Shown here piece by piece: positions 41,029 to 50,639 of a DNA stretch of 64,000 nucleotides (position 1 is the stretch's first letter; each line of letters begins with the position of its first letter). The stretch spans positions 1,121,501 to 1,185,500 of the forward strand of contig NC_009937.1 of assembly GCF_000010525.1 (NCBI RefSeq), in the 5' to 3' direction. A model generated the notes under the pieces. The model ran no database searches. It had not been told where the DNA came from and worked only from the letters and a program-made list of their open reading frames with translations. A program made the translations under genes and the position numbers. This DNA comes from Azorhizobium caulinodans ORS 571. Lineage in GTDB: Bacteria > Pseudomonadota > Alphaproteobacteria > Rhizobiales > Xanthobacteraceae.

Positions 41029-41493
41029 TCAGTAACGTGCCACAGCCTCGAACTTGGTGATCATGTCGATGCCGGCCTGCACCTGCTTGGCGCCTTCCTC
41101 GGCGAGCTTGGCGAGGCTGTCGAAACCGAAGCGGTGCACGTCGCGCAGCTGCTTGTTGACCACGATCAGGCGGCCGCCGATGAGCACCATGCGGCCGAAG
41201 CCCTCGTGGCTCATCTTCATCATGGGCGTGATCATGACGCCGGTCGCCTTCTCGATGGAGAGGCAGATGGCGTTGTAATAGAGCTCCAGCCGCCACAGCG
41301 TCTCCGGGTCCGGATCGCCCACGATGGGCAGGGCCCGGCGCTTCTCCTTATCGAGAATATAGGGCTCCAGAAGATCGAGATCGCCCTTGCTGTCCCAGGC
41401 GCCGTGGCTGTCCTGGGCACGCCACACCTTGATCAATTCCTTGATGAAGGGGGCTTCGGCGGGATTGGCTTCAAGTTCCAGCGTATCGGCCAT
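41029..41493 (-). CDS. NifX-associated nitrogen fixation protein (DUF269)
   Basis: 154-residue protein found almost only next to nifX in nitrogen fixers. [40 protein letters not shown] and [20 protein letters not shown] are characteristic. The biochemical role is not settled; it is thought to assist FeMo-cofactor trafficking. Nine bases separate it from nifX, so they are one transcript. No cysteines, so it holds no Fe-S cluster by itself. Confidence 0.92.
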   Translation of the reverse strand: MADTLELEANPAEAPFIKELIKVWRAQDSHGAWDSKGDLDLLEPYILDKEKRRALPIVGDPDPETLWRLELYYNAICLSIEKATGVMITPMMKMSHEGFGRMVLIGGRLIVVNKQLRDVHRFGFDSLAKLAEEGAKQVQAGIDMITKFEAVARY

Positions 41494-41502
41494 GGGTCGT
41501 CC

Positions 41503-41898
41503 TCACTCGTCGAAGTCGAAGCTGCGTTCCTGGCCCTTGGCGAGGGCCTTGCGCAGCCAGGGGGGCGGGGCGCCCTTGAGCACGCCTTCCAGCTTCACGA
41601 GCAGATCGGAAATCTCCTCGGGCTGGTTCACTTTCATGGGGTGGATGTTGTTGGCCACCACGCGCGCCGCGCCGGAGCCGCCAATGGCCGCCACATAGAG
41701 GATGGCGCAGTCCTTGATCGCCTCGATCTTGGGACCGAGCTTGTCCTCATTGCCATCCTCCTTCAGGTCGCCATCGAACTGGATGGCCTCCACGAAATGG
41801 TGCCCCTCGGGGCTGATCTCATAGATGGCGATGTTCTTGGCCCAGCCGAAATGGGCATCCACGCGCTTCAAATCCTGGGTCGCGAAGGCGATCTTCAT
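41503..41898 (-). CDS. nifX: FeMo-cofactor carrier protein NifX
   Basis: 131 residues. The start at 41898 gives MKIAFATQDLKRVDAHFGWA, the conserved beginning of the NifX/NafY/VnfX family, with the His in DAHFGWA implicated in cofactor binding in relatives. CAILYVAAIGGSGAARVVAN and the C-terminal PPPWLRKALAK are typical. NifX binds NifB-co and the VK-cluster on its way to NifEN. Twenty-five bases after nifN. Confidence 0.95.
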   Translation of the reverse strand: MKIAFATQDLKRVDAHFGWAKNIAIYEISPEGHHFVEAIQFDGDLKEDGNEDKLGPKIEAIKDCAILYVAAIGGSGAARVVANNIHPMKVNQPEEISDLLVKLEGVLKGAPPPWLRKALAKGQERSFDFDE

Positions 41899-41923
41899 GG
41901 GCGTGCGTCCTTGCGTTGGCCGA

Positions 41924-43291
41924 TCAATGCATGGGAGCGGCATGAGTGCCGTCCGTCCGCCAGGTGTCGGGCGTGGCGTCGTGGTTGGCCTCGTGGTCAC
42001 TGATGAGAAGGTTGGCGATGGTGAAGAGCGTGGTGCGGGTGCCGCGATAGCCCACGGAGAGCTGGTGGCCGGCGCCCAGCCGGTCGAACATGGGAATGCC
42101 CGCCCGGTAGAAGGGAATGTTGAGCCGGGAGGCCGCCTGCCGCCCGTGCGAATGGGTGATGAGCAGATCGCACTCGCGCTCCTTGGCGAGGCGCTCCAGA
42201 TCCTCCAGATCGCCGATCAGCACCTCGTCGGTGTGGACCCGCTCCAGCACCGGCGAATGGGTGGTGGTGACGGCGGCGGTCACATGCGCCCCCATCTCGT
42301 GCAGCACGGACGACATGTCGAACAGGAGGTCCGGTTCGGCGCCGATGGCAAGCCGGCGGCCGCCGATGTGGAAATGGGCGTCCAGCATGGCATCCACCAG
42401 CTGGCCGCGCTGGCGGCGATACTTGCGCGGCACCGGGCGGCCGGAGATCTGGCTGAGGAACATGATGAATTCATCATTCGCCTCCAGCCCGCACAGCCGC
42501 TCGAACAGGCGGAAGGGCACGCCGGTCTTCTTCTCCATGGCCTCGGCCGCCCGGCGCATCTGCGCGCCGATGGCAATCGTCCAGCCCGCCTCGCCCATGG
42601 CGGCGATCTCGTCCACGCCGATGCCGCCGATGGTGGTGGGGGTGAATTCGTCGGGAATATGCCCGTCCAGCGAGCCGGCGAGATCCGGCAGGAAGGAGGG
42701 GATGAGGCCGAAGTCCTCGATGATGGTGCGCAGCTCATCAAGGTCGCCGGGCGTGAGGTGGCTGCCCGGCAACACATTCACCCGCTTGGCGTTGCGCTTG
42801 GCCGGATCCGGTACCTCCACCAGCACCTCGACCATGCGGGTGACGGTTTTCTCCCAGCCATCCTGGAAGGCGTCCTTGAAGTCCGGGGTGGAGACATAGA
42901 TCATGGGCAGGTCGGCGACCTCCGGATGCTTCTCGCGGATGAGCTTGAGATAGCCCTCCACGTCGTCGCCCTTGGTCTCGGTGACGCCCGTGGAACAGAT
43001 GCCGATGATCTCCGGCTTGGTGCGCTTGTGGATGTTGAGCACCGCCTGTTCCACATTCTCGTAGCCGCCGAGAACCGTGGCCACCTCGCTCATGGCGGTG
43101 GTCTGCATGGGGATGGCCTCCTTGAAGTGCCGCACGAACAGCACTAGGCCGAAGGAGGTGCAGCCCTGCGAACCGTGCAGCAGCGGCATGGCCCCGCGCA
43201 AACCCATGAAGGCGAGCGCGCCACCGATCGGCTGGCTCATCTTCAGGGGATTGACGACGCAGGCCTTCCTGGAGTGGACGACGGTGGCCAT
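41924..43291 (-). CDS. nifN: Nitrogenase FeMo-cofactor scaffold subunit NifN
   Basis: 455 residues, homologous to NifK; with NifE it forms the scaffold on which NifB-co matures to FeMo-co. The start at 43291 gives MATVVHSRKACVVNPLKMSQ. KACVVNPLKMSQPIGGALAF and HGSQGCTSFGLVLFVRHFKE retain the P-cluster-like cysteines, and IIGICSTGVTETKGDD replaces the NifK third-cysteine loop. C-terminal HGRQAASRLNIPFYRAGIPM is typical. Only five bases separate it from nifE. Confidence 0.96.
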   Translation of the reverse strand: MATVVHSRKACVVNPLKMSQPIGGALAFMGLRGAMPLLHGSQGCTSFGLVLFVRHFKEAIPMQTTAMSEVATVLGGYENVEQAVLNIHKRTKPEIIGICSTGVTETKGDDVEGYLKLIREKHPEVADLPMIYVSTPDFKDAFQDGWEKTVTRMVEVLVEVPDPAKRNAKRVNVLPGSHLTPGDLDELRTIIEDFGLIPSFLPDLAGSLDGHIPDEFTPTTIGGIGVDEIAAMGEAGWTIAIGAQMRRAAEAMEKKTGVPFRLFERLCGLEANDEFIMFLSQISGRPVPRKYRRQRGQLVDAMLDAHFHIGGRRLAIGAEPDLLFDMSSVLHEMGAHVTAAVTTTHSPVLERVHTDEVLIGDLEDLERLAKERECDLLITHSHGRQAASRLNIPFYRAGIPMFDRLGAGHQLSVGYRGTRTTLFTIANLLISDHEANHDATPDTWRTDGTHAAPMH

Positions 43292-43296
43292 GGCGC

Positions 43297-44979
43297 TCAC
43301 TCCGCCGCCCGCAGCGCCGGCGCCGCTGCCACCGCGGGCAGGGGCTCGGCCAGGATCTCCTCGATGCGGATGGCGCAGGCGCCGCAGCCGCCGGAGGCGT
43401 TGGTGTGTGTGCGCACGCCCTCCACGGTGGAAAGGCCGTGGGCGCGGATGGCATCCTCGATGGTCCCGACGTCCACGCTCTTGCACTGGCACACTTTCTT
43501 GGCACGCCGGGCGGCCTCGGCGGCCACCGGATCGGCGGCGAGCACGGCGGCTTCCGCATCCATCTGGGCCAGCGCCTTGGCCTGCCAGCTCTCGCCGGGG
43601 CGATCCCACGGGGCGGGCTTGCGCACCTGTTCCCACATGGGGTTGAAGAGCGCCTTGTCGATCTCCTCCACCAGCTTCACCATGCCCACATAGCCCATAT
43701 AGGCGTGGTGGCGTTCCTGGTTGATGTCGAGCCAGGGCATCGCGGCCTTCAGCGCGATGAATTGCGAGCGGCCGCCCGAAAGCATGATATCGGCCTTCGC
43801 ATCCTTGAGCATCTTGTACATTTCACGAGGCGTCATGTCCTCGATCATGTGGGCATCCTGACCCATCAGCTCCTTGATGCGCTCCTTGTCCTCGCGGGTG
43901 GACTTCTTCACCGAAGTGCCCACCAGCTCCAGGCCCGCCTCCTGAAGAGCCGCGACCACCGACCAGGACTTCACGCCGCCGGTGATGAGCAGCACCTTCT
44001 TGCCCTGGAAACGGGGCTTGTAGGCGGCGATCGCCGCGAAGGCCTTGGCCTCCTCGCGGGCGATCACCGCCTCGGTGCGCTCCATCAGTTCCGCCGGGGC
44101 GCCGCGCTCGATGAGCAGGCGCGCGATCTCCCGCAGGGAGTCGCTCGAATCCTCGATGCCGTAGAAGGAGCCCTCGAAGAACGGGATGCCGTAGCGCTCC
44201 TCCATCTTGCGGGCGACATTGATCATGGCCTTGGAGCACACCATCATCGCCGCCTTGGCGCGGTGGGAATAGGCCACTTCCTTGTAGCGCCCGTCGCCGG
44301 AGATGGAGGCGAAGATGCGGATGCCGAGCTCGTCGAACAGCGGCTTGATCTGCCACAGCTCGCCCGCGAGATTGTATTCGCCGATGATGTTGAGGTCGTA
44401 GGGCGTCGTATATTCAGGTTCCTCGGTGCCGATCACATGCTCCAGCAGGGCTTCGCCCGCGAGCTTGTTGCCGAGGTTCTTGGGGCCGACGAAGCCGGGC
44501 GAATTGATCGGGATCACCGGCTTGCCGAACTTCTCCTTCGCCGCCTTGCAGACCGCGTTGATGTCGTCGCCGGTCATGGCCGGCACGCAGGTCTGGTAGA
44601 CGAAGACGGCGGGCGGATCATATTTCTCGATGGTCTCGCGGATCGCCTTGAACAGGCGCTTCTCGCCGCCGAACACCACGTCCGTCTCGTTCATGTCGGT
44701 GGTGAAGCTGGTGCGCCAGAGGTCCGAGCCGGAGGAGCGGGCGCCGCGGTTGTCCCAGCTGTTACCCTCGCAGGCGATGGGGCCGTGCACGAGGTGAGCG
44801 ACGTCGGTAAGCGGCTGGAGGGCTATCTTCGCGCCATCGAAGGCGCAGCCGCCGGCGGCGCCGCCGGGCTGGAGCTGCTTGGTGCAGCCCTTCTTGCGCT
44901 CGGCCTCGGACTTGTTGGCGTTCTTGCCGCAGCCGGGCTCGTTGAACACGTCCTGAATGGTGGCCGAGAGCGACGTCAT
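43297..44979 (-). CDS. nifE: NifE scaffold subunit with C-terminal Bfd-like [2Fe-2S] domain
   Basis: 560 residues, longer than the roughly 470 of a plain NifE. The main part is classical: GCAFDGAKIALQPLTDVAHL, HGPIACEGNSWDNRG, YQTCVPAMTGDD and ISGDGRYKEVAYSHRAKAAM. From about 496 there is an added domain beginning VCQCKSVDVGTIEDAIRAHG and ending NASGGCGACAIRIEEIL. Its four cysteines (497, 499, 532, 535) are in the C-x-C...C-x2-C layout of Bfd-type [2Fe-2S] domains, also present in the NifU middle domain. This could deliver electrons or clusters to the scaffold. It is separated from nifK by 137 bases with a strong hairpin. Confidence 0.95.
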   Translation of the reverse strand: MTSLSATIQDVFNEPGCGKNANKSEAERKKGCTKQLQPGGAAGGCAFDGAKIALQPLTDVAHLVHGPIACEGNSWDNRGARSSGSDLWRTSFTTDMNETDVVFGGEKRLFKAIRETIEKYDPPAVFVYQTCVPAMTGDDINAVCKAAKEKFGKPVIPINSPGFVGPKNLGNKLAGEALLEHVIGTEEPEYTTPYDLNIIGEYNLAGELWQIKPLFDELGIRIFASISGDGRYKEVAYSHRAKAAMMVCSKAMINVARKMEERYGIPFFEGSFYGIEDSSDSLREIARLLIERGAPAELMERTEAVIAREEAKAFAAIAAYKPRFQGKKVLLITGGVKSWSVVAALQEAGLELVGTSVKKSTREDKERIKELMGQDAHMIEDMTPREMYKMLKDAKADIMLSGGRSQFIALKAAMPWLDINQERHHAYMGYVGMVKLVEEIDKALFNPMWEQVRKPAPWDRPGESWQAKALAQMDAEAAVLAADPVAAEAARRAKKVCQCKSVDVGTIEDAIRAHGLSTVEGVRTHTNASGGCGACAIRIEEILAEPLPAVAAAPALRAAE

Positions 44980-45072
44980 GGGGCTTCTCCGGAAGTCATC
45001 GTGGGCGGAACGGTGGGCGCCGGGCGGCGTCACGCCAGAGGATCGGAGATAAGGGGCGCGAAACGCGCGAAG

Positions 45073-45109
45073 GCCCCGCCGCGGCCCCTGGGGAGGGTCG
45101 CGGCGGGGC
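45073..45109 (-). promoter_or_regulatory. Stem-loop in the nifK-nifE gap
   Basis: Perfect 11-base arms GCCCCGCCGCG (45073-45083) and CGCGGCGGGGC (45099-45109), with an inner CCCC-T-GGGG in the loop. It sits just after the nifK stop. No T-run, so more likely an mRNA 3'-end stabiliser or partial terminator setting the structural-to-scaffold ratio. Confidence 0.6.
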
Positions 45110-45116
45110 GCCTCGA

Positions 45117-46676
45117 TCACCGGATGATGTCGAAGCTGTAGTCGGTCTTGGCCGGCACGTTGGTGTTGCGGTCGATCTCGTCAAAGATCTTGTCGAGGAT
45201 CGTGATCAGGACATTCATGCCGCCCTGATAGCCCCACACCGGACGGCGGTGGTGGTGGTGGCGGTCGAAGATTGGGAAGCCGATGCGGATCAGCGGGGTG
45301 CCCGTGTCGCGCTCCAGATACTTGCCGTAGGTGTTGCCGATCAGGAAGTCCACCGGCTCGGTGAAGAGCAGGGAGCGCATGTGCCACAGGTCCTTGCCGG
45401 GATAGGCATGGCAGTTGGCACCGAACGGCGAGCTGTCGAACAGCGCCTGCATCTTCTCCGCCCAGTCCTTGTTGCCATTGGTGGCGAGGACGTGGGTCGG
45501 TTCGGCGCCCAGCTCCAGCAGGAAGGCGGCAAGGCCCAGGCACAGGTCCGGATCGCCATAGATGGCGAACTTCTTGCCGTGGATGTGGGCGTTGGAGTCG
45601 GCGATGGCGTCCACCAGACGGCCGCGCTCCTTGGCCAGCTCCTCGGGGATCTCCTTGCCGGTGAGGCGGGCGATCTCCATCAGGAACTTGTCGGTGCCGG
45701 CCACCCCGATGGGATGGTTGAAGGCGACCGTCTCCTGGCCGTGGTTGGCGATGAAGGGCAGGGTCTTCTCGGTGCAGAACTCCTGCATGGAGAGGGTGGC
45801 CTTGGCGTGGATCGCGTTGGCCGCGTCCTCCAGCGTGGTGCCGCCGTCATACATGCGGAACTCGCCGTCGGTGGGGGTGTCCCACACTTCGGAATTGTCG
45901 CCGAGGATGGTGTATTCGACGCCCATCAGCTCGAAAATGCGCTTGATCTCGCGCAGGTTGCCGACCGTGTAGCCGTCGAAGCCGCCGAGGAAGTTGATCT
46001 TCTCGTTCGGCACGCGCTCCAGCGCCGGCACGGTGCGGGCCTTGCCGTCCCAGAAGTGCTCCAGCACGCCCTTCATGGCGTTGTCGTAGCCGGTGACGTG
46101 GCTGCCGACGAAGGCCGGGGTGTGAGCGAAGGGCACGTCGAACTCGGCGGGAACCGAGCCTTTTTCCTTGGAGGTCTTGATGAAGGCGTTGAGGTCGTCG
46201 CCGATGACTTCCGCCATGCAGGTGGTGGAGACGGCGATCATCTTGGGCTTGTACATGGAATAGGTGTTGGCGAGGCCGTCAATCATGTTGTTGAGGCCGC
46301 CGAACACCGCCGCGTCCTCGGTCATGGACGAGGAGACGCAGGAGGTGGGTTCCTTGAAGTGGCGGGAGAAGTGCGAGCGGTAATAAGCGACGCAGCCCTG
46401 CGAACCGTGCACGAAGGGAATGGTCTGCTCGAAGCCGACCGCCACGAACACGGCGCCGAGCGGCTGGCAGGCCTTGGCGGGGTTCACGGTCAGCGCCTCG
46501 CGGGCGAAGTTCAGTTCGCGATACTCGGGCGTCTTGGCCCATTCCCGAACGCGCTCCACTTCGGCCGGATCGCGACGGTTCTCGAACATCTTCTGCTTGT
46601 TCGCCAGCATCTGCTGGTATTCCGGGCCGCGGAATAGCTCGAAATGATCGAGCACGTGTTCGGCATTCTGAGTCAT
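45117..46676 (-). CDS. nifK: Nitrogenase MoFe protein beta chain
   Basis: 519 residues. The start at 46676 gives [21 protein letters not shown]-cluster cysteines are visible as C70 (KACQPLGAV), C95 ([11 protein letters not shown]) and C153 ([13 protein letters not shown]); the serine-containing [15 protein letters not shown] is also present. It pairs with NifD as alpha2-beta2 and holds half of each P-cluster. Lies downstream of nifD across a 79-base gap with a strong hairpin. No separate promoter seen. Confidence 0.98.
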   Translation of the reverse strand: MTQNAEHVLDHFELFRGPEYQQMLANKQKMFENRRDPAEVERVREWAKTPEYRELNFAREALTVNPAKACQPLGAVFVAVGFEQTIPFVHGSQGCVAYYRSHFSRHFKEPTSCVSSSMTEDAAVFGGLNNMIDGLANTYSMYKPKMIAVSTTCMAEVIGDDLNAFIKTSKEKGSVPAEFDVPFAHTPAFVGSHVTGYDNAMKGVLEHFWDGKARTVPALERVPNEKINFLGGFDGYTVGNLREIKRIFELMGVEYTILGDNSEVWDTPTDGEFRMYDGGTTLEDAANAIHAKATLSMQEFCTEKTLPFIANHGQETVAFNHPIGVAGTDKFLMEIARLTGKEIPEELAKERGRLVDAIADSNAHIHGKKFAIYGDPDLCLGLAAFLLELGAEPTHVLATNGNKDWAEKMQALFDSSPFGANCHAYPGKDLWHMRSLLFTEPVDFLIGNTYGKYLERDTGTPLIRIGFPIFDRHHHHRRPVWGYQGGMNVLITILDKIFDEIDRNTNVPAKTDYSFDIIR

Positions 46677-46716
46677 GGTGGCAGTCCTTCCGGATGTCTG
46701 ATCGGGGTCGCGCCGT

Positions 46717-46743
46717 CCGGCCCCCGCGCGCGGCGGGGGCCGG
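46717..46743 (-). promoter_or_regulatory. Stem-loop in the nifD-nifK gap
   Basis: Perfect 11-base arms CCGGCCCCCGC (46717-46727) and GCGGGGGCCGG (46733-46743) with a five-base loop, 12 bases after the nifD stop and about 40 before the nifK start. No T-run. Confidence 0.6.
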
Positions 46744-46755
46744 TTGGCGTGGGTG

Positions 46756-48258
46756 CTATTCCGCGGCCAGAAGGGAGGGCTTGGGCGCCTGCTTCCAGGG
46801 CGCCTTCGCCATCTTCCAGACGGGCGAGTTGATGGCCATGTCCATGTCGCGCGCGAAGATCGCGAAGCCGTCATAGCCGTGGTAGGGGCCCGAGTAGTCC
46901 CAGGAGTGCATCTGGCGGAAGGGCACGCCCATCTTCTGGAAGACGTACTTTTCCTTGATGCCCGAGCCGACCAGATCCGGCTGGATCTTCTCGACGAACT
47001 TCTCGAACTCGTAGCCGGTCACGTCGTCATAGATGATGGTGCCATCCTTGACGTAGTGCTGGGCCGTGCGCTGGTAGTCGTCGTTATGGGCGAACTCGTA
47101 GCCCGTGCCGACCACTTCCATGCCGAGGTCCTCATAGGCGCCGATGACGTGACGGGGACGCAGGCCGCCCACGTACAGCATCACGGTCTTGCCTTCGAGG
47201 CGCGGACGATACTTGGCGATGACCGCGTCCATCAGCGGCTGGTACTTGGCGATGACGCGCTCGGCGCCTTCCTTGATCTTGTCGTCGAAGAAGCCGGCGA
47301 TCTTGCGCAGCGATTCCGCGATCTTGGAGGGGCCGAAGAAGTTGTATTCGCACCACGGAATACCGTACTTCTCTTCCATGTGCCGCGAGATGTAGTTCAT
47401 CGAGCGGTAGCAGTGGAGCACGTTGAGCTTGGCCTTCGGGGTGGCCTCCAGCTCGGCCAGCGAGCCGTCGCCGGACCACTGGGCGATGACGCGCAGGCCC
47501 ATTTCTTCGAGCAGAATGCGCGAGGACCAAGCGTCGCCACCGATGTTGTAGTCGCCGATGATGGCGACGTCATAATCGCTGGGCTCGAAGCGCGGAGGCG
47601 CGTTCGGGTCGAGCTTGTCGAACACCCAGTCGCGCACCGCGTCGTTGGCGATGTGGTGACCGAGCGACTGGGAGACGCCGCGGAAGCCCTCGCACCGCAC
47701 CGGCACGATGGTCTTGCCGTCATACTCCTTCGACTTCACCTTCGACACCGCTTCGATGTCGTCGCCGATGAGGCCGATGGGGCATTCCGACTGGACCGTG
47801 ATGCCGTTATTGAGCGGGAACAGTTCCTGGATCTCGTCCATGATCTTGGCGAGCTTCTTGTCGCCGCCGAAGACGATGTCCTTCTCCTGGAAGTCGGAGG
47901 TGAACTGCATCGTCACGAAGGTGTCGATGCCGGTCGTGCCGATGTAATAATTGCGGCGCGCCGCCCAGCTGTACTGGCCGCAGCCCACTGGGCCGTGGCT
48001 GATGTGGATCATGTCCTTGATCGGGCCCCACACCACGCCCTTCGAGCCGGCGTAGGCGCAGCCGCGGATGGTCATGACGCCCGGAACGGACTTCAGGTTC
48101 GACTTGACGCCGCAGTCCGACTTGCCGGCCTCGTGCACGTTCAGGTGCTTGGCGCGGCGCTTGGCGGTCTTCTCGGGATAGACCTGCAGGACTTCAGCGA
48201 TCAGTTCCTTGTTGCGGGCCTTGATTTCCTCAACGGTCTGAGGCTGTGACACGCTCAT
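46756..48258 (-). CDS. nifD: Nitrogenase MoFe protein alpha chain
   Basis: 500 residues. P-cluster ligands C67 (IRGCAYAG), C93 ([11 protein letters not shown]) and C159 ([12 protein letters not shown]), and FeMo-cofactor ligands C283 ([12 protein letters not shown]) and H451 ([14 protein letters not shown]) are all present. The QSECPIG and HSWDY contexts mark a molybdenum rather than vanadium or iron-only enzyme. It is second in the nifHDK operon, 67 bases after nifH with a strong hairpin between. Confidence 0.98.
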   Translation of the reverse strand: MSVSQPQTVEEIKARNKELIAEVLQVYPEKTAKRRAKHLNVHEAGKSDCGVKSNLKSVPGVMTIRGCAYAGSKGVVWGPIKDMIHISHGPVGCGQYSWAARRNYYIGTTGIDTFVTMQFTSDFQEKDIVFGGDKKLAKIMDEIQELFPLNNGITVQSECPIGLIGDDIEAVSKVKSKEYDGKTIVPVRCEGFRGVSQSLGHHIANDAVRDWVFDKLDPNAPPRFEPSDYDVAIIGDYNIGGDAWSSRILLEEMGLRVIAQWSGDGSLAELEATPKAKLNVLHCYRSMNYISRHMEEKYGIPWCEYNFFGPSKIAESLRKIAGFFDDKIKEGAERVIAKYQPLMDAVIAKYRPRLEGKTVMLYVGGLRPRHVIGAYEDLGMEVVGTGYEFAHNDDYQRTAQHYVKDGTIIYDDVTGYEFEKFVEKIQPDLVGSGIKEKYVFQKMGVPFRQMHSWDYSGPYHGYDGFAIFARDMDMAINSPVWKMAKAPWKQAPKPSLLAAE

Positions 48259-48289
48259 TTTGGAGTTCCTCGCTTCATTGCGTTGCGAA

Positions 48290-48314
48290 GGCCGGCCCCA
48301 CGCGGGGGCCGGCC
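48290..48314 (-). promoter_or_regulatory. Stem-loop in the nifH-nifD gap
   Basis: Perfect ten-base arms GGCCGGCCCC (48290-48299) and GGGGCCGGCC (48305-48314) with a five-base loop, directly after nifH. In other diazotrophs a nifH-nifD hairpin marks an RNA processing site giving excess stable nifH mRNA; the same role is inferred here. Confidence 0.65.
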
Positions 48315-48325
48315 GGCGTGTCGGC

Positions 48326-49429
<1,104 letters not shown>

Positions 49430-49481
49430 TTAATCAAGTAAAATCAGTGCATTGCAGAATCGAACGGTTCCAAAAGCCCCG

Positions 49482-49497
49482 TGTTTCAAACGCGACA
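49482..49497. promoter_or_regulatory. NifA upstream activator site shared by nifH and sufE
   Basis: TGT-TTCAAACGCG-ACA, a perfect TGT-N10-ACA. Its centre is about 79 bases from the nifH -24 element and about 100 from that of sufE, both within the usual range for looping by NifA with IHF. Confidence 0.88.
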
Positions 49498-49587
49498 TCG
49501 CTGGTGGGCACCCGACGCAGCCGGTGTGAAAGGACACAGCCGCGACGGCGTTCCGGCGGTCTGCCTGCTGGGGCGTCCACGCGCACG

Positions 49588-49603
49588 CGGTACGCCCCTT
49601 GCT
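49588..49603 (+). promoter_or_regulatory. Sigma-54-like promoter of sufE
   Basis: CGGTACGCCCCTTGCT: GG at 49589-49590, ten bases, GC at 49601-49602, with the TTGC and YACG positions kept and a C instead of the first T. Transcription would start near 49614, 38 bases before the sufE ATG. Confidence 0.7.
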
Positions 49604-49651
49604 TGGGTGCAGCGACGCCGCGCGATGCCGCCGGCCGCGCTGGAGGATGCG

Positions 49652-50095
49652 ATGACGCTTGTGGACCTCACCCCTCTGCCCACGCTCGAGGACATCTTCG
49701 AGAATTTCGCCCTGCTGGACGATTGGGATGACCGCTACCGTTATGTGATCGAACTTGGTCGCACGCTGCCGCAGCTGCCGGACGCGGACCGTTGCGATAC
49801 CAACAAGGTGCAGGGCTGTGTGAGCCAGGTGTGGCTTGCGACACTGGTGTCGCCCGGCCCCGTCCTGTCGTTCCGGGGCGACAGCGATGCCCAGATCGTC
49901 CGGGGCCTTGTGGCGATCCTGTTCGCGATGTTTTCGGGCCGGACCGCGCGCGACATTCTGGATGCGGACCCCGTCGCCGTGTTCGAGCGCCTCGGCTTGA
50001 AGGAGCATCTGACGCCCCAGCGCTCGAACGGCTTCCGCTCCATGGTCGCGCGCATTCGGCACGATGCGCAGGCCGCGCTGCGCGATCCCATCTGA
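49652..50095 (+). CDS. sufE: SufE cysteine-desulfurase sulfur acceptor
   Basis: 147 residues. The start at 49652 has GGAGGA five bases upstream; the frame is open earlier but without family similarity. LPTLEDIFENFALLDDWDDR opens the SufE fold, and the acceptor cysteine is C56 in NKVQGCVSQVWL. SufE takes persulfide sulfur from SufS and passes it to SufB. It is divergent from nifH with a NifA-type promoter and lies upstream of fdxN-sufBCDS, so it is probably dedicated to nitrogenase Fe-S assembly. Confidence 0.94.
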   Translation: MTLVDLTPLPTLEDIFENFALLDDWDDRYRYVIELGRTLPQLPDADRCDTNKVQGCVSQVWLATLVSPGPVLSFRGDSDAQIVRGLVAILFAMFSGRTARDILDADPVAVFERLGLKEHLTPQRSNGFRSMVARIRHDAQAALRDPI

Positions 50096-50121
50096 GCGGT
50101 GGCCGTCTCCGACAATGTGCC

Positions 50122-50155
50122 TGTCGCAGTCGCGACACGTGTCGGGGGCGCGACA
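50122..50155 (+). promoter_or_regulatory. Two tandem NifA activator sites for fdxN-suf
   Basis: TGT-CGCAGTCGCG-ACA at 50122-50137 and TGT-CGGGGGCGCG-ACA at 50140-50155, both perfect TGT-N10-ACA, centres 18 bases apart (close to two helical turns, so on the same face). They lie 65 and 83 bases from the -24 element of the following promoter. Confidence 0.9.
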
Positions 50156-50210
50156 GGCGATGGCGCCTTTCCGGAACTGGAAAAACTCGAAAAAACAAGG
50201 CCGGAGCGCT

Positions 50211-50225
50211 TGGCACGCAGCTTGC
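50211..50225 (+). promoter_or_regulatory. Sigma-54 promoter of fdxN-sufBCDS
   Basis: TGGCACGCAGCTTGC: GG 50212-50213, ten bases, GC 50224-50225, a full consensus match. The fdxN ATG follows 57 bases later. Confidence 0.93.
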
Positions 50226-50281
50226 GACGAGGGACCTGCGGCCGCCCGAGCAGATGGGCCGCGCGCTCAGGAGCTAGTTTG

Positions 50282-50479
50282 ATGGCCTACAAGATCATCG
50301 CATCCCAATGCACGGTGTGCGGCGCCTGCGAGTTCGAATGCCCGAACGCCGCCATCCGGCTGAAGAACGACATGTACATCATCGACCCGAAGAAGTGCAC
50401 GGAGTGCGAGGGCAGCTTCGACAGCCCGCAGTGCGACGCCGTGTGCCCGGTGCCCGGCACCTGCGTGCCCGCCGGCTGA
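50282..50479 (+). CDS. fdxN: Nif-associated 2[4Fe-4S] ferredoxin (FdxN type)
   Basis: 65-residue ferredoxin. First cluster motif [12 protein letters not shown] near 10-21; second CTEC near 39-42 with an insert (EGSFDSPQ) before [11 protein letters not shown], the FdxN/VnfF variant of bacterial ferredoxins. In rhizobia and Rhodobacter, FdxN donates electrons to nitrogenase. It opens the sufBCDS transcript behind two NifA sites and a sigma-54 promoter. GGAG lies about ten bases before the ATG. Confidence 0.93.
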   Translation: MAYKIIASQCTVCGACEFECPNAAIRLKNDMYIIDPKKCTECEGSFDSPQCDAVCPVPGTCVPAG

Positions 50480-50541
50480 CCTGCCGGGCTGACAGCGTCG
50501 GCTCTCCGTTGCAGCGCCGTGCCGGCTTTCGCCGGCTGGCG

Positions 50542-50564
50542 CCCGGCACGGCCCGCGTGCCGGG
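50542..50564 (+). promoter_or_regulatory. Stem-loop in the fdxN-sufB gap
   Basis: Perfect eight-base arms CCCGGCAC (50542-50549) and GTGCCGGG (50557-50564) with a seven-base loop; the left arm can also pair with an upstream GTGCCGG. No T-run. Similar in position and composition to the hairpins between nifH, nifD, nifK and nifE. Confidence 0.5.
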
Positions 50565-50609
50565 CCTGATCTTCTGCACAGTCCGTTCCATTGCCGTGAG
50601 GAGCCCCAC

Positions 50610-50639
50610 ATGGCCGCCGTTCAGGAGACGATCGATCAG
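50610..50639 (+). promoter_or_regulatory. sufB translation start region
   Basis: The sufB ATG at 50610 is preceded by GAGGAGCCCCAC, giving a strong ribosome site at seven to eight bases. The gap from fdxN is 130 bases with no promoter match, so sufB is read from the fdxN promoter. Confidence 0.5.

Noticed and set aside
49524-49539. Second NifA or a CRP-type site upstream of sufE (GTGTGAAAGGACACAG)
   Set aside because: TGT and ACA are separated by six or eight bases, not ten, and the half-sites do not match the 16-base CRP consensus.
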